DNA from: CAIMUS01 sp963708455
GTDB lineage: Bacteria > Pseudomonadota > Gammaproteobacteria > Competibacterales > Competibacteraceae
NCBI GenBank assembly: GCA_963708455.1
Contig: CAVPSQ010000010.1
Location: 1,674,001 to 1,738,000, forward strand
Length of the DNA: 64,000 bases
Direction of reading: 5' to 3'
A program made the position numbers and the translations under genes. Positions 19,449 to 27,680 of this stretch are shown piece by piece. Each line of letters opens with the position of its first letter. Position 1 is the first letter of the stretch. The notes under the pieces were generated by a model. It saw nothing but the letters and a program-made list of their open reading frames with translations, did not search any database and was not told where the DNA came from.

Positions 19449-19510
19449 TTGTTCTTGACACTCATATCTGGGTGTGGTGGGTGTATGGTGATTCGCGATT
19501 AACTAATTAA
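19445..19510 (+). pseudogene. 5' fragment of a VapC PIN-domain toxin, cut by an IS200-type element
   Basis: The ATG overlaps the antitoxin stop. The reading is MIVLDTHIWVWWVYGDSRLTN and then a stop. MIVLDTHIWVWW is the typical N-terminus of VapC toxins, with the first catalytic Asp. Homology should continue for about 110 residues but breaks after GDSRLT, where the IS200-type element begins. I did not find the remaining part on the far side of the insertion nest. Confidence 0.75.
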
Positions 19511-19521
19511 CTACTCAATGA

Positions 19522-19541
19522 CTACCGGCTAAAGCCGGTAG
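19522..19541. repeat. right-end hairpin of the IS200-type element
   Basis: Perfect 8-bp stem, CTACCGGC and GCCGGTAG, around a TAAA loop. It lies 60-80 bases beyond the transposase stop, where IS200/IS605 elements carry the hairpin recognised by the Y1 transposase. The same loop occurs in the disrupted left-end hairpin. Confidence 0.8.
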
Positions 19542-19605
19542 GTTGTTGAGGGCGTGAACGCCTATTACGACTAAAGTCATCTGTAAGTTTTCGGATGAAT
19601 CCGAC

Positions 19606-20070
19606 TTAAGATTCCGGCTTCGGCGGTTTCTCTTCATCCCAAACCTGGAACACATCGGCACCCTCTTCATCTTGCTGCTCGATATACTGTTTGATCTGCT
19701 CCTCGGTGACCGCACCGACCGTCGCACAGAAATAGCCACGCCCCCACAGATGTTGCCCCCAGTAACGCTTCTGTAACTCTCCAAACTCACGTTGGAGCCG
19801 ATACGATGACTTTCCCTTGAGATATTGGGCTATCTTTGCCGGTGACAGGTGGGTTGGTGCACTCACCAGCAGATGGACGTGATTGGGACGGATGTTACCC
19901 TGCACAATGGTCATCCCCTGCTCCACGCAGATCATTCTGAGCACCTCTCGCAACCGCAACCCAATTTCCCCACGCACTACCGGGTAGCTGTATTTCGTCT
20001 TCCATACCAAGTGATACTTCAGTTCCGCGACGGTATGCGCCCCTCGACGATAGCGTTCCCGATCCACCAT
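19606..20070 (-). CDS. tnpA: IS200/IS605 family Y1 transposase TnpA
   Basis: 154 residues, full length for the family. The metal-binding HUH motif is in NHVHLLVS, and the catalytic Tyr is probably in EEQIKQYIEQQ near residue 128. The N-terminus, RYRRGAHTVAELKYHLVWKTKYSYPV, and the segment KGKSSYRLQREF are typical. Such enzymes cut and rejoin single-stranded DNA at hairpins and do not duplicate the target. The gene appears intact, but its left end was split by the IS4-type insertion, so it is probably no longer able to move as a unit. Confidence 0.92.
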   Translation of the reverse strand: MVDRERYRRGAHTVAELKYHLVWKTKYSYPVVRGEIGLRLREVLRMICVEQGMTIVQGNIRPNHVHLLVSAPTHLSPAKIAQYLKGKSSYRLQREFGELQKRYWGQHLWGRGYFCATVGAVTEEQIKQYIEQQDEEGADVFQVWDEEKPPKPES

Positions 20071-20136
20071 GTTCGACTAGCTCAAGCTGTTGCCCTTGAT
20101 GAAGGGCAATATGCTAAAGACTTTTCCGCCTAAAGG

Positions 20137-21605
20137 CATTGGTCACAAGTTAAGGATTCTCTAACAATGTCAAGGCCCATGAGCACATGCCGGTTGCTGC
20201 TGACGAGTGGGCTTACGGGGACGCTTCAGAATGCCCAATAGTTTAGCGTTAGCGGCCAGGTAGATGACGACATCGGTGGCTTCGCCCCGGTGGTAGGCTT
20301 GGGTAAAGAAATACAGACCGCGATAGACCATCTCCAGGGATACCTTGGCAAAGGGCTGTTCCAGCACTTCGGCCACGGCATCGGTGAGGTCCACCAACAC
20401 GGCATAGAGTAGCCAGGTTGCCCACAGTTGCAGCTCCACCGCGTTCTGGGCACCACACCAGAAATAGGCCAGTCCCAGCAGCCGTTTTACGATCGCGTAG
20501 GAGTCCTCAATCCGCCACCGTTGCCGGTAGAGGGCCACGATAGACTCGACGGGAAGGCGTTGCGGGTTGAGTTCGTTGGTCAGGTAGCGATACCACACGC
20601 CATGATACAGGACCTCAATCAGGCGCACTTGTTGTCGGTCGGCGCCGCACCCGATCCAGACCCGCAGATCACGGACCGTGTCGCGGTGTTGGAGCGCCGT
20701 CTCGAGATGATAGGCCAAGTTAGTCTTGGCACGGGTGATGAACGTGACCTGTGCTTGGGTCAGTTGCAGAAACCTCGTGAAGTGGGTGTAACCCAAGTCA
20801 AACAGGAGTAACGCGCCGGCCGGGAGCGCCGCTAGAATCTGGGGCCAGCAGCGCTGGTCGCTGGCGTTAGGATCGGGTTCGTACCACAGCTTCCACGGTA
20901 ACCGCGAGGCGAGGTCGAGCAAGACGGTCATGCGGCCGGCGAGAGGATGGGTGGGGAGCTCGCGCAGTAACCCCACCTTCCGGATCAGGGCATCCAGGGT
21001 GGAGCCATCACAGATCAGGAGTCGGGTGTAGTGGCTGCACGCCCAGGCGATGACCGTGGGACAGGACGCTGACGGGCTTGCCAGCGGGCGTGGAAGACGG
21101 GCAGGAGGTCGCGCAACAGGCGTAGAAACAACTCGGCTGGCAAGGTGCGCAACCGTTGGTCGAGGGCCTGTTGGCTGAGCTTCCGCAAGGACGGTACCCA
21201 CAGCAGCGTTTCGGTGCGAATGAGCCGTACCAACTCGCTGACCCCACTGAACTGCCGCCAAATCAGGCTGAGAACGAACGCCACCATCACCGGCAAGGTG
21301 AGGATGCGCTCGCGCAGCCCTAACTGGTGGTAGTAGCTGACCAACCGCAACGTTGCCGGGTGAACCAACTCGGTGAGCCGAGCGACAATGTGTTCATCGG
21401 CGGGTGCGCTTGGGGAGCGTTTAGTCCGATCCCGCTGCACGGCGCGCGTGTGGCGCACTGAACTGGGTTTCTTCTTAGCCGGTTTTGACATAGCTATCGT
21501 GGTCAGGGTGGTTGCTGAACATCAACAGAACCGTATCTTACCGCCGCTGACCACTCAAGTTGGAGGGCTTGACAAGGCCGGAAAAAGCTTAACTTGTGAC
21601 CAATG
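20137..21605 (-). mobile_element. IS4-family insertion sequence with perfect 18-bp inverted repeats
   Basis: The ends CATTGGTCACAAGTTAAG (20137-20154) and CTTAACTTGTGACCAATG (21588-21605) are perfect inverted repeats. A direct repeat, GCCTAAAGG, flanks both sides (20128-20136 and 21606-21614), a 9-bp target duplication (10 bp if the next base is counted). The element is about 1.47 kb with one transposase gene. The target was the left-end hairpin of the IS200-type element. Confidence 0.9.
20170..21491 (-). pseudogene. IS4-family transposase, one frameshift
   Basis: The N-terminal part starts MSKPAKKKPSS at 21491 and reads to about 21060 (LVSYYHQLGLRERILTLPVMVAFVLSLIW). The remainder is in another frame, from about PTVIAWACSHYTRLLICDGSTLDALIRKVG to the stop at 20170. 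The second part holds the DDE core: LLICDGSTLD, LLLFDLGYTHF and the IS4 YREK signature in YRQRWRIEDSYAIVK (Y, R at +3, E at +7, K at +14). The shift lies near 21060-21075. As read the protein is broken; because the ends and target duplication are perfect, the insertion is recent and a sequence error is plausible. Confidence 0.85.
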
Positions 21606-21699
21606 GCCTAAAGGCGAAGGTTTATACCCTGCCGCTTGGAAATGAACGTCAGCGCCTGTTCGATCATAGCAACCCCCCTATCGATGGTTCGGTGCTCCT

Positions 21700-22326
21700 T
21701 CAATCCTTCCAGAAGTCCTTGAACCGGTCCGGCGCCAGTTGGGTGTAGCGGACCGTGTGCTGAATATTCTTATGCCCCAGGTAATCCTGGATAGCGCGGG
21801 TATCCTGGCCCTGGTTGGCCAGATAGAACCCGGTGGCGTGGCGCAGCATGTGCGGATGTACCGGAAAGCTTAAGCCCGCCTCCTCGCCGGCGCGGGCGAC
21901 GATCTTGCGCACCGTGCTGGTGGTGAGCGGTGCTTTCCGCTCCGAGACGAAGATATAAGGCGTCTCCGGGTAATCTCGCTGGAGCTTGCGCAGCGCCCGC
22001 AACTCAGGACCGCGCAACGGGTGGGTCCCAGCCGTGCCGTGCTTGAGCCGGTTCACATGCAGCAGGCCCTGCTTCAAGTCCACCTGGTCCCATCGTAGCG
22101 CCACCAACTCGGCGACCCGCAGGCCATGTCGATACGCCAGCAGGATCAGGGTCATGTCCCGGTGCCCGTGCCGTCCGATCTGGTGGGCACCCTCCATCAG
22201 CGCGGCCACCTCCGTGGCCGTGAGGTATTCCCGGCTACGCCGCTCTGGATTCTTCAGCCGGCGCGGCGGCACGTTGACCAACTTTCCCATTTTCGATGGT
22301 TGGCGCCATTGCACAATCTCCGCCAT
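21700..22326 (-). CDS. short tyrosine recombinase (FimB/FimE-like size)
   Basis: 208 residues, mostly catalytic domain. The active-site residues can be followed: Arg in YRHGLRVAELVALRW, Lys in VNRLKHGT, the HxxR box in HPHMLRHATG, His in LGHKNIQHTVRY and the nucleophile Tyr in VRYTQL. The usual N-terminal arm/SAM-like domain is almost absent, leaving a short basic lead (MAEIVQWRQPSKMGK). This size is seen in FimB/FimE inversion recombinases and some stand-alone integrases. It lies just beyond the IS nest. No inverted-repeat switch is evident beside it. The upstream 220 bases hold no gene. Confidence 0.85.
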   Translation of the reverse strand: MAEIVQWRQPSKMGKLVNVPPRRLKNPERRSREYLTATEVAALMEGAHQIGRHGHRDMTLILLAYRHGLRVAELVALRWDQVDLKQGLLHVNRLKHGTAGTHPLRGPELRALRKLQRDYPETPYIFVSERKAPLTTSTVRKIVARAGEEAGLSFPVHPHMLRHATGFYLANQGQDTRAIQDYLGHKNIQHTVRYTQLAPDRFKDFWKD

Positions 22327-22547
22327 GCTCGACCTCGAAATCAGCTTTCAATACGGCTACTGTACCATTAACAGCCCAAAATGGGAAAGTTTAGAGCTAA
22401 TTTTTCCTGGTGTTCTTGGTCACTCCTTTTCCGGGGAAGTCCTACCGGTCGGGCTGACCCCACGACCGACGGGTGTGATGAGTGGTTCTACCGGTTCCAG
22501 AGGAGTAGAGTCGAGCGGTAGCCGATCCGTACGCCGGTAATAACCGC

Positions 22548-23267
22548 TTACGAGTGCCGCTGGGCCCACAACCGGGCAATTTCATCTTCACCGAGCGGCT
22601 TCGGGTGCTTGACCCGTAAGCTATCCACCCATTCCCGAGCGAAGTCGCGTTGCAGGTAACTGTTCAGCAGGGCGGTGATGGTCATGGCCACCACGGCCCC
22701 AAGACTGGCGAGCAACATATCCTTGTGCGCGTCCCAGGGGTCGCCTTGCGTCCCCAAATACGCGGCGCCCAACTCACCGCCGAGCCGGACGGCAGCCAGC
22801 CACTCAATCAGTTCATACGTCATCGATGTCGACATGGTCAGATCGAGTGGCAGGAAATAGCCCCAGAAGCCGCGTACCTCGGCCACCCGCAGGAACACTT
22901 CCCGCACCGGATACGCCAGCAGCAAGCCATAACAGAAATGGACCGCGCGATCATAGTGGTTGCGGTTCCACCCCATCCAGACGTTCAATGACCGGCCGGT
23001 CAGCGCCTGGAACCAGGCATCGTAAGGCACTTCCGAATAGGTGTAATGCGCGCCGATCTCGTGCAGGCACAGGAACAGAAAAATCAGCGTATAGGAAATG
23101 CGTGAGAGTGGCAGGCGTCGACCAGACAGCAGCAGCGCAAGCACCAAGGCAACCGACAGGGCGTTCTCCAGGGCCCAATCGTGGCGATCATAGGGAGCGA
23201 TGGCCAGATAAATCCACAGCAGGAGGAATAGGACAGCCAGGCTCAGCAGATAAAACCGACGCGGCAT
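22548..23267 (-). CDS. DUF2238 (YjdF-like) integral membrane protein
   Basis: 239 residues from the ATG at 23267, chosen because the first transmembrane helix follows at once (MPRRFYLLSLAVLFLLLWIYLAIAP); the frame continues upstream without homology. About six hydrophobic segments are seen. The conserved features are LHEIGAHYTYSEVPYD, NRNHYDRAVHFCYGLLLAYPVRE, TYELIEWLAA and GDPWDAHKDMLLASLGA, all typical of DUF2238. His and Asp/Glu in these motifs suggest metal binding, which is an inference. Function in bacteria is unknown. It is 290 bases downstream of lipA with no gene between. Confidence 0.85.
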   Translation of the reverse strand: MPRRFYLLSLAVLFLLLWIYLAIAPYDRHDWALENALSVALVLALLLSGRRLPLSRISYTLIFLFLCLHEIGAHYTYSEVPYDAWFQALTGRSLNVWMGWNRNHYDRAVHFCYGLLLAYPVREVFLRVAEVRGFWGYFLPLDLTMSTSMTYELIEWLAAVRLGGELGAAYLGTQGDPWDAHKDMLLASLGAVVAMTITALLNSYLQRDFAREWVDSLRVKHPKPLGEDEIARLWAQRHS

Positions 23268-23557
23268 GAGGATTGACCAATAAACTGTTCGGGCTTGTGG
23301 TTCACAGAAACCGGAACGTGGCGCTTCAAGCTCCTTGACGGGATCGTGGGTCCCAGAGGGGATTCGTGCTACCACGTTTCGGGAAACTCTACCAAACTTC
23401 AAACATACAAGGGGAAATCCATACCTACCCATGCCCGACTTTCCGGTATAGTCTTTGCCAGAAATTACCTTACTAGCCGAAGCGGTTGACTCATCGGGGC
23501 TGCTCCATGATGGGCTGCAGAATCATTCCCCGATCCGGTGGGTCACACCGGTGCCTG

Positions 23558-24574
23558 TCAGCCTGCGAACTCGCCTTTGGCCTGCAAATCGGCGTGATAG
23601 GAGGAACGCACCATCGGCGCGGAGGCGACGTGGGTAAAGCCCAACGTATGCCCCACTGCCCGCAGGTGGTCAAATTCGGTGGGTAGCGCGTACCGCTCCA
23701 CCCGCAGATGATGGGCGCTGGGTTGCAGATATTGCCCCAGGGTCAGCATGCTGACCTGGTGGTCACGCAGATCCTGCATCACCGCCTCCACCTCGGCCAG
23801 CGTCTCGCCCAGCCCCAGCATCAGCCCGGATTTGGTGGGAATCGCCGGCTGGCGCTCCTTGAAACGCCGCAGCAGTTCCAGGGAATGCCGGTAATCCGCG
23901 CCGGGACGGGCCTGCCGGTACAGCCGCGGCACGGTTTCCAGATTGTGATTGAACACGTCCGGCGGCGCCTGCTGCAGAATGTCCAGGGCCGGGTCCAGCC
24001 GGCCGCGGAAATCAGGCGTCAGGATTTCAATCTGAAGGGCCGGGTTGCGCTCCCGCACGGCCCGGATGCAGGCGACGAAATGACCGGCTCCGCCGTCGCG
24101 CAGATCGTCCCGATCCACCGAAGTGATCACTACGTAGCGCAGTCCCATCGCAGCGATGGTGGCGGCCAGATTGGCGGGTTCTGCCGAGTCCAGCGGATTG
24201 GGACGGCCGTGGCCGACGTCGCAGAACGGACAGCGTCGGGTGCAGATATCGCCCATGATCATGAAAGTGGCTGTGCCGTGGCCGAAGCATTCCCCCAGGT
24301 TGGGACAACTGGCCTCCTCGCAGACCGTGTGCAGACGGTTCTCCCGCAGGATGTGTTTCAGCCGCAGTACTTCGGGCGTGCCGGGGAAGCGGGCGCGTAT
24401 CCACGGCGGCTTGCGCAACCGCTCTTCCGGTAGCGTGGGGGCAATTTTCACCGGAATCCGGGCCATTTTTTCCGCGCCGCGTAGTTTTTCGCCCTGGGCC
24501 ACGGAAGGCTTGCGGGTGGACGCCTCGGACGCGGGCATCCGCAGGTCATCGGCTGGTTGTTCAGAGGTAGGCAT
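23558..24574 (-). CDS. lipA: lipoyl synthase
   Basis: 338 residues. LipA inserts two sulfurs into protein-bound octanoyl groups. The auxiliary cluster ligands are CEEASCPNLGEC; the radical SAM cluster is CTRRCPFC; and the C-terminal RSSYHAD supplies the conserved Ser ligand. It has a longer N-terminal extension than usual, about 55 residues before PEERLRKPPWIR. The start overlaps lipB by 14 bases, so the two are coupled. Last gene of the minus-strand train. Confidence 0.97.
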   Translation of the reverse strand: MPTSEQPADDLRMPASEASTRKPSVAQGEKLRGAEKMARIPVKIAPTLPEERLRKPPWIRARFPGTPEVLRLKHILRENRLHTVCEEASCPNLGECFGHGTATFMIMGDICTRRCPFCDVGHGRPNPLDSAEPANLAATIAAMGLRYVVITSVDRDDLRDGGAGHFVACIRAVRERNPALQIEILTPDFRGRLDPALDILQQAPPDVFNHNLETVPRLYRQARPGADYRHSLELLRRFKERQPAIPTKSGLMLGLGETLAEVEAVMQDLRDHQVSMLTLGQYLQPSAHHLRVERYALPTEFDHLRAVGHTLGFTHVASAPMVRSSYHADLQAKGEFAG

Positions 24575-25283
24575 GGCCCGTTTCCCGGCTGAGTGACTGA
24601 GGCAGCGCCGTCGTCGCCGTCCAGTGGGTATAGCCCAACTGCCGGCGCAACGCGCGCACGAGTACTTCCTGAACGGCGTCCGGCGCGGCGCTTATCCCCA
24701 GATCGCGCAATTGCGTGACTGGCAAGCCGGGATAACCGCAGGGATTGATGCGCCGGAAAGGCTCCAGATTCATGGCGACGTTCAGGCTGAGACCGTGATA
24801 GCAACAGCCACGCCGCACCCGCAGGCCGAGGGCGGCGATTTTCGCCCCGTCCACGTAGACGCCGGGAGCTTCGGGACGCGCATAGCCCTGAATGCCGTAG
24901 CACGCCAGCAGCTCGAGTGCCGCCTGTTCCAGGATCGTGACCAACTGGCGTACTCCCAGTTGCGCCCGGCGCAGATCGACCAGCACATAAATCACTACCT
25001 GACCCGGCCCGTGATAGGTCACCTGACCGCCGCGATCCACCGGGATGACCGGGATGTCGCCCGGCGCCAGCAGATGTTCCGGCTTGCCGTTCATGCCCAA
25101 GGTAAACACCGGTGGGTGCTGCAGCGCCCACAATTCGTCCACGGTGGCGGCGTCACGGGTATCGGTAAAGGTCTGCATCGCCGCCAGCGCGGCTGCATAG
25201 TCGATTTGCCCTAAACGGCGGTCGATACAATGACGGGGCGCCGTTGCTGCTATAGGATTACAAGGCCACGAGGATGCGCTCAT
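24561..25283 (-). CDS. lipB: octanoyl-ACP:protein octanoyltransferase
   Basis: Up to 240 residues. LipB moves octanoate from ACP to lipoyl domains. Seen motifs: VDRGGQVTYHGPGQVVIYVLVDL, GAKIAALGLRVRRGC with the catalytic Lys, SLNVAMNL and the catalytic Cys in INPCGYPG. Homology begins at about DRRLGQIDYAAA; no ATG lies close to it, so the ATG at 25283, inside the end of ybeD, is the best start, but it leaves a 20-residue unmatched lead. A non-ATG start is possible. Confidence 0.93.
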   Translation of the reverse strand: MSASSWPCNPIAATAPRHCIDRRLGQIDYAAALAAMQTFTDTRDAATVDELWALQHPPVFTLGMNGKPEHLLAPGDIPVIPVDRGGQVTYHGPGQVVIYVLVDLRRAQLGVRQLVTILEQAALELLACYGIQGYARPEAPGVYVDGAKIAALGLRVRRGCCYHGLSLNVAMNLEPFRRINPCGYPGLPVTQLRDLGISAAPDAVQEVLVRALRRQLGYTHWTATTALPQSLSRETGHAYL

Positions 25284-25521
25284 GCCCGCTCAGTTCCTGA
25301 TAAATAGCGTCCAACTGCTCGCGGCTGCGGGCGCGGATGGTCAGCGTGATCGACTGATAGCGGCCGTTGCGGCTGGCCTGCATACGCAGCGTGGCGAGGT
25401 CCAGATCGGGCGCATGGCGGCTGATGATGTCCGTCACCAGCGCCTGGAAATCGCCGCCGCTGGGTCCCATCGCCTTGATTGGAAAGTCGCAGGGAAACTG
25501 CAATAGAGAGGCAGCGTTCAT
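25258..25521 (-). CDS. ybeD: DUF493 family protein YbeD
   Basis: 87 residues. The sequence LLQFPCDFPIKAMG near the N-terminus and SITLTIRARSREQLDAIYQELSGHERILVAL at the end are the DUF493 pattern, an ACT-like small regulatory fold. It commonly stands between dacA and lipB in gammaproteobacteria, as here. Precise function is not established. Its 3' end overlaps the start chosen for lipB by 26 bases. Confidence 0.92.
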   Translation of the reverse strand: MNAASLLQFPCDFPIKAMGPSGGDFQALVTDIISRHAPDLDLATLRMQASRNGRYQSITLTIRARSREQLDAIYQELSGHERILVAL

Positions 25522-25554
25522 GACCGGTAGCCCGCCGACGGTAATAAAGAAGTC

Positions 25555-26427
25555 TCAGGCTAAGACAACGGGACAGGTGGCTTGTTTATAGGCTTGATAG
25601 AGCGTCGTTATGCGCCGCCACAACGGACCCGGCGCACCGCTTCCCACCGGCTGCCCGTCCAGGGTGGTGACCGGAATGATTTCCTTGGTGGAACTGGTCA
25701 GCCAGATCTCGTCGGCGCCTGCCAGCAGCGCTGCCGGCAGATCCCGCTCTTCGCAGGGAATGCCGGCAGCCGCCGCCAACTCCAGCACCAGTTCACGGGT
25801 AATGCCCGGCAGAATGCGCCAGTCTTTTACAGCGGTCAGCAGCACCCCGTCGCGGACCAGGAAGACATTGCTGGCGGACCCTTCAGTCAAGTAGCCATCC
25901 CGCACCAGGATGGCGTCGGCGGCGCCCTGCCGGACCGCCTGCTGCCGCGCCAGCACATTGGCCAGCAAGGCGATGCTTTTGATATGGCAGGCACCCCAGC
26001 GGATATCCGGACAGGTGATGGCGCCGATCCCCAGGCGGTAGATACTGTCCGGCAGAGGTTTGAGCGGCGTGGCCATGACGAATACGGTCGGGGCGGTGTC
26101 CGGCGGCGGGAAATTATGATCGCGCAAGGCCGGGGCGCCACGGGTGACTTGCAGATAGACGGCCAGGTCGCCGCCGCCGTTGCGCGTAACCAGTTCAGTC
26201 AGCAGCGTTTCCCAGCCGGCGGCTTCGAGCCCACTGTGCAGGTCAATGGCGGCCAGGCTGGCGGCCAGCCGCTGCACATGCCCGGCCAGCCGGAACAGCC
26301 GCCCGTGGTAGACGGGAATCACCTCGTAGACGCCGTCGGCGAGCAGAAATCCCCGATCCAGAGGCGAGATCCGGACCTCGGCCAGGGGCAGGAAAACACC
26401 GTTCAGGTAAGCGATGCTGGCAGACAT
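25555..26427 (-). CDS. dat: D-amino acid aminotransferase (class IV PLP enzyme)
   Basis: 290 residues from the ATG at 26427 (MSASIAYLNGVFLPLAEVRISPLDRGFLLADGVYEV). The catalytic Lys is in ACHIKSIALLANVLARQQA and the PLP-contacting Glu in LTEGSASNVFLV; both match D-alanine transaminases better than branched-chain enzymes. It makes D-Ala or D-Glu from pyruvate or 2-oxoglutarate for peptidoglycan. It lies four bases after the carboxypeptidase gene, which fits a wall role. The longer reading upstream overlaps that gene and is rejected. Confidence 0.9.
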   Translation of the reverse strand: MSASIAYLNGVFLPLAEVRISPLDRGFLLADGVYEVIPVYHGRLFRLAGHVQRLAASLAAIDLHSGLEAAGWETLLTELVTRNGGGDLAVYLQVTRGAPALRDHNFPPPDTAPTVFVMATPLKPLPDSIYRLGIGAITCPDIRWGACHIKSIALLANVLARQQAVRQGAADAILVRDGYLTEGSASNVFLVRDGVLLTAVKDWRILPGITRELVLELAAAAGIPCEERDLPAALLAGADEIWLTSSTKEIIPVTTLDGQPVGSGAPGPLWRRITTLYQAYKQATCPVVLA

Positions 26428-26431
26428 CGGC

Positions 26432-27595
26432 TCACCAGTGGAACAGCCGCCAGAGCGGATACCAGAGGGTATCCCACAGGCGCCCGAAAAAACCGGCTTG
26501 GGGTACATCCTGCAAAGCCTCCAGGGGGACGGTTTGCAGCACTTTGTCGCCCTGGGCAACGGTAATCTGTCCCAGGGGACTGCCTCTGCTCACCGGCGCC
26601 GTGAGCTTGCCCTTGTTTACCTCGAAGGCGGCTTTCACGTTCTGAAAGGTGCCTTTGGGGACGGTGACGAACAGAGTCGTGGTCACGCCGAGCGGCAACT
26701 GGTTCACGGTGCCCTTCCAGATCCGGGCCGTGGTCACGGCTTTGTCGGCCTCATAGATCGGCTCCGCTGCGTAGAAACTGAAACCGTAATTGAGCAACGA
26801 CTGGGTGGCACTGACCCGCTCCTTTTCCGTTTTGGCGCCCAGCACCACGCTGATCAGACGGGTATTGTCCCTTTTGGCGGACACGGTGAGACAGTAGCCG
26901 GCGGAATGGGTATGGCCGGTCTTGCCGCCATCCACCGAAGGATCCAGATCCAGCAGCCGGTTGCGGTTCTGCTGCTTGATCTTGTTGAAGGTGAATTCGC
27001 GCACCGAATAGCGCTTATAGTCCTCCGGAAAGTCCTTGATGATGGCGCGCAGCAGCAGGGCGATATCCTTCGCTGTGGTGTAGTGATTGGGATCGGGCAG
27101 GCCGCTGGAGTTGGTGAAATGGGTATCGACCATGCCTAAAGCGGCGGCTTGCTTGTTCATCAGTTCCACGAAGCTGCCTTCGCTACCGCCGACATATTCC
27201 GCCAGCGCTACCGTGGCGTCGTTGCCAGATTGCACGTCCATACCCATGATCAGATCCTCCACCGGCACCTGGCTGTTGATCGGCACGAACATCCGCGAGC
27301 CTTCCATGCGCCAGGCTTTCTCGCTGATGGACACCTGATCAGTCAGCTTGATGCGGTTTTCCTGGAGCGCTTGGTAAACCAGATAGCCGGTCATCAGCTT
27401 GGTGATGCTGGCGGGCTCCATGCGCACATCAGCGTTTTCCTGCCCCAGGATAGCGCCGCTGTAAAAATCCATCAGCACGTAAGCGCGCACCGGTACCTTG
27501 GGAGGAGGCGGGATTTCCACTGCCTGGGCCGGCATCCAGGCCAGACCGAACAGCAATAACGGCACAAAAAAACGCAGCAGAATCGGATGTCTCAT
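26432..27595 (-). CDS. dacC: D-Ala-D-Ala carboxypeptidase (PBP5/6 family)
   Basis: 387 residues. It trims the terminal D-Ala of pentapeptide in the periplasm. A signal peptide (ILLRFFVPLLLFGLAWMPAQA) is followed by the active-site SxxK in SITKLMTGY, the SxN in SGNDATVALAEYVGG and KTG in DGGKTGHTHSAGYC. The C-terminal beta domain and a terminal amphipathic helix (FFGRLWDTLWYPLWRLFHW) for membrane attachment are present. DacA and DacC cannot be told apart safely from sequence alone. Confidence 0.94.
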   Translation of the reverse strand: MRHPILLRFFVPLLLFGLAWMPAQAVEIPPPPKVPVRAYVLMDFYSGAILGQENADVRMEPASITKLMTGYLVYQALQENRIKLTDQVSISEKAWRMEGSRMFVPINSQVPVEDLIMGMDVQSGNDATVALAEYVGGSEGSFVELMNKQAAALGMVDTHFTNSSGLPDPNHYTTAKDIALLLRAIIKDFPEDYKRYSVREFTFNKIKQQNRNRLLDLDPSVDGGKTGHTHSAGYCLTVSAKRDNTRLISVVLGAKTEKERVSATQSLLNYGFSFYAAEPIYEADKAVTTARIWKGTVNQLPLGVTTTLFVTVPKGTFQNVKAAFEVNKGKLTAPVSRGSPLGQITVAQGDKVLQTVPLEALQDVPQAGFFGRLWDTLWYPLWRLFHW

Positions 27596-27639
27596 GGCTT
27601 AAAAGGATATTAGAGACTATGGAGGCGGTGAGGGGAAGG

Positions 27640-27665
27640 CCGTTCCCCTGTTTCCAGGGGAACGG
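27640..27665. terminator. stem-loop between rlpA and the carboxypeptidase gene
   Basis: Perfect 10-bp stem, CCGTTCCCCT and AGGGGAACGG, around GTTTCC. It lies 15 bases after the rlpA stop. No U-run follows on the minus strand, so it may slow or protect the transcript rather than end it. Confidence 0.4.
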
Positions 27666-27680
27666 AAAATCGTAGCAGCG

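Larger units (their letters stand above)
19511..21630 (-). mobile_element. IS200/IS605-type element, itself interrupted by an IS4-type element
   Basis: Approximate limits. It holds an IS200-type tnpA. The right end has a perfect hairpin at 19522-19541 (8-bp stem CTACCGGC, loop TAAA), then GGCGTGAACGCC and GACTAAAGTC. The left-end hairpin CGCC-TAAA-GGCG is rebuilt if the IS4-type element (20137-21605) and one target copy are removed. Both end hairpins share the TAAA loop, as is usual for such subterminal structures. There is no tnpB. The outer left boundary, beyond about 21615, is not defined. Confidence 0.7.

Noticed and set aside
27640..27665. A strong intrinsic terminator after rlpA
   Set aside because: The stem is perfect, but no U-run follows on the transcribed strand, so it is reported only as a low-confidence stem-loop.
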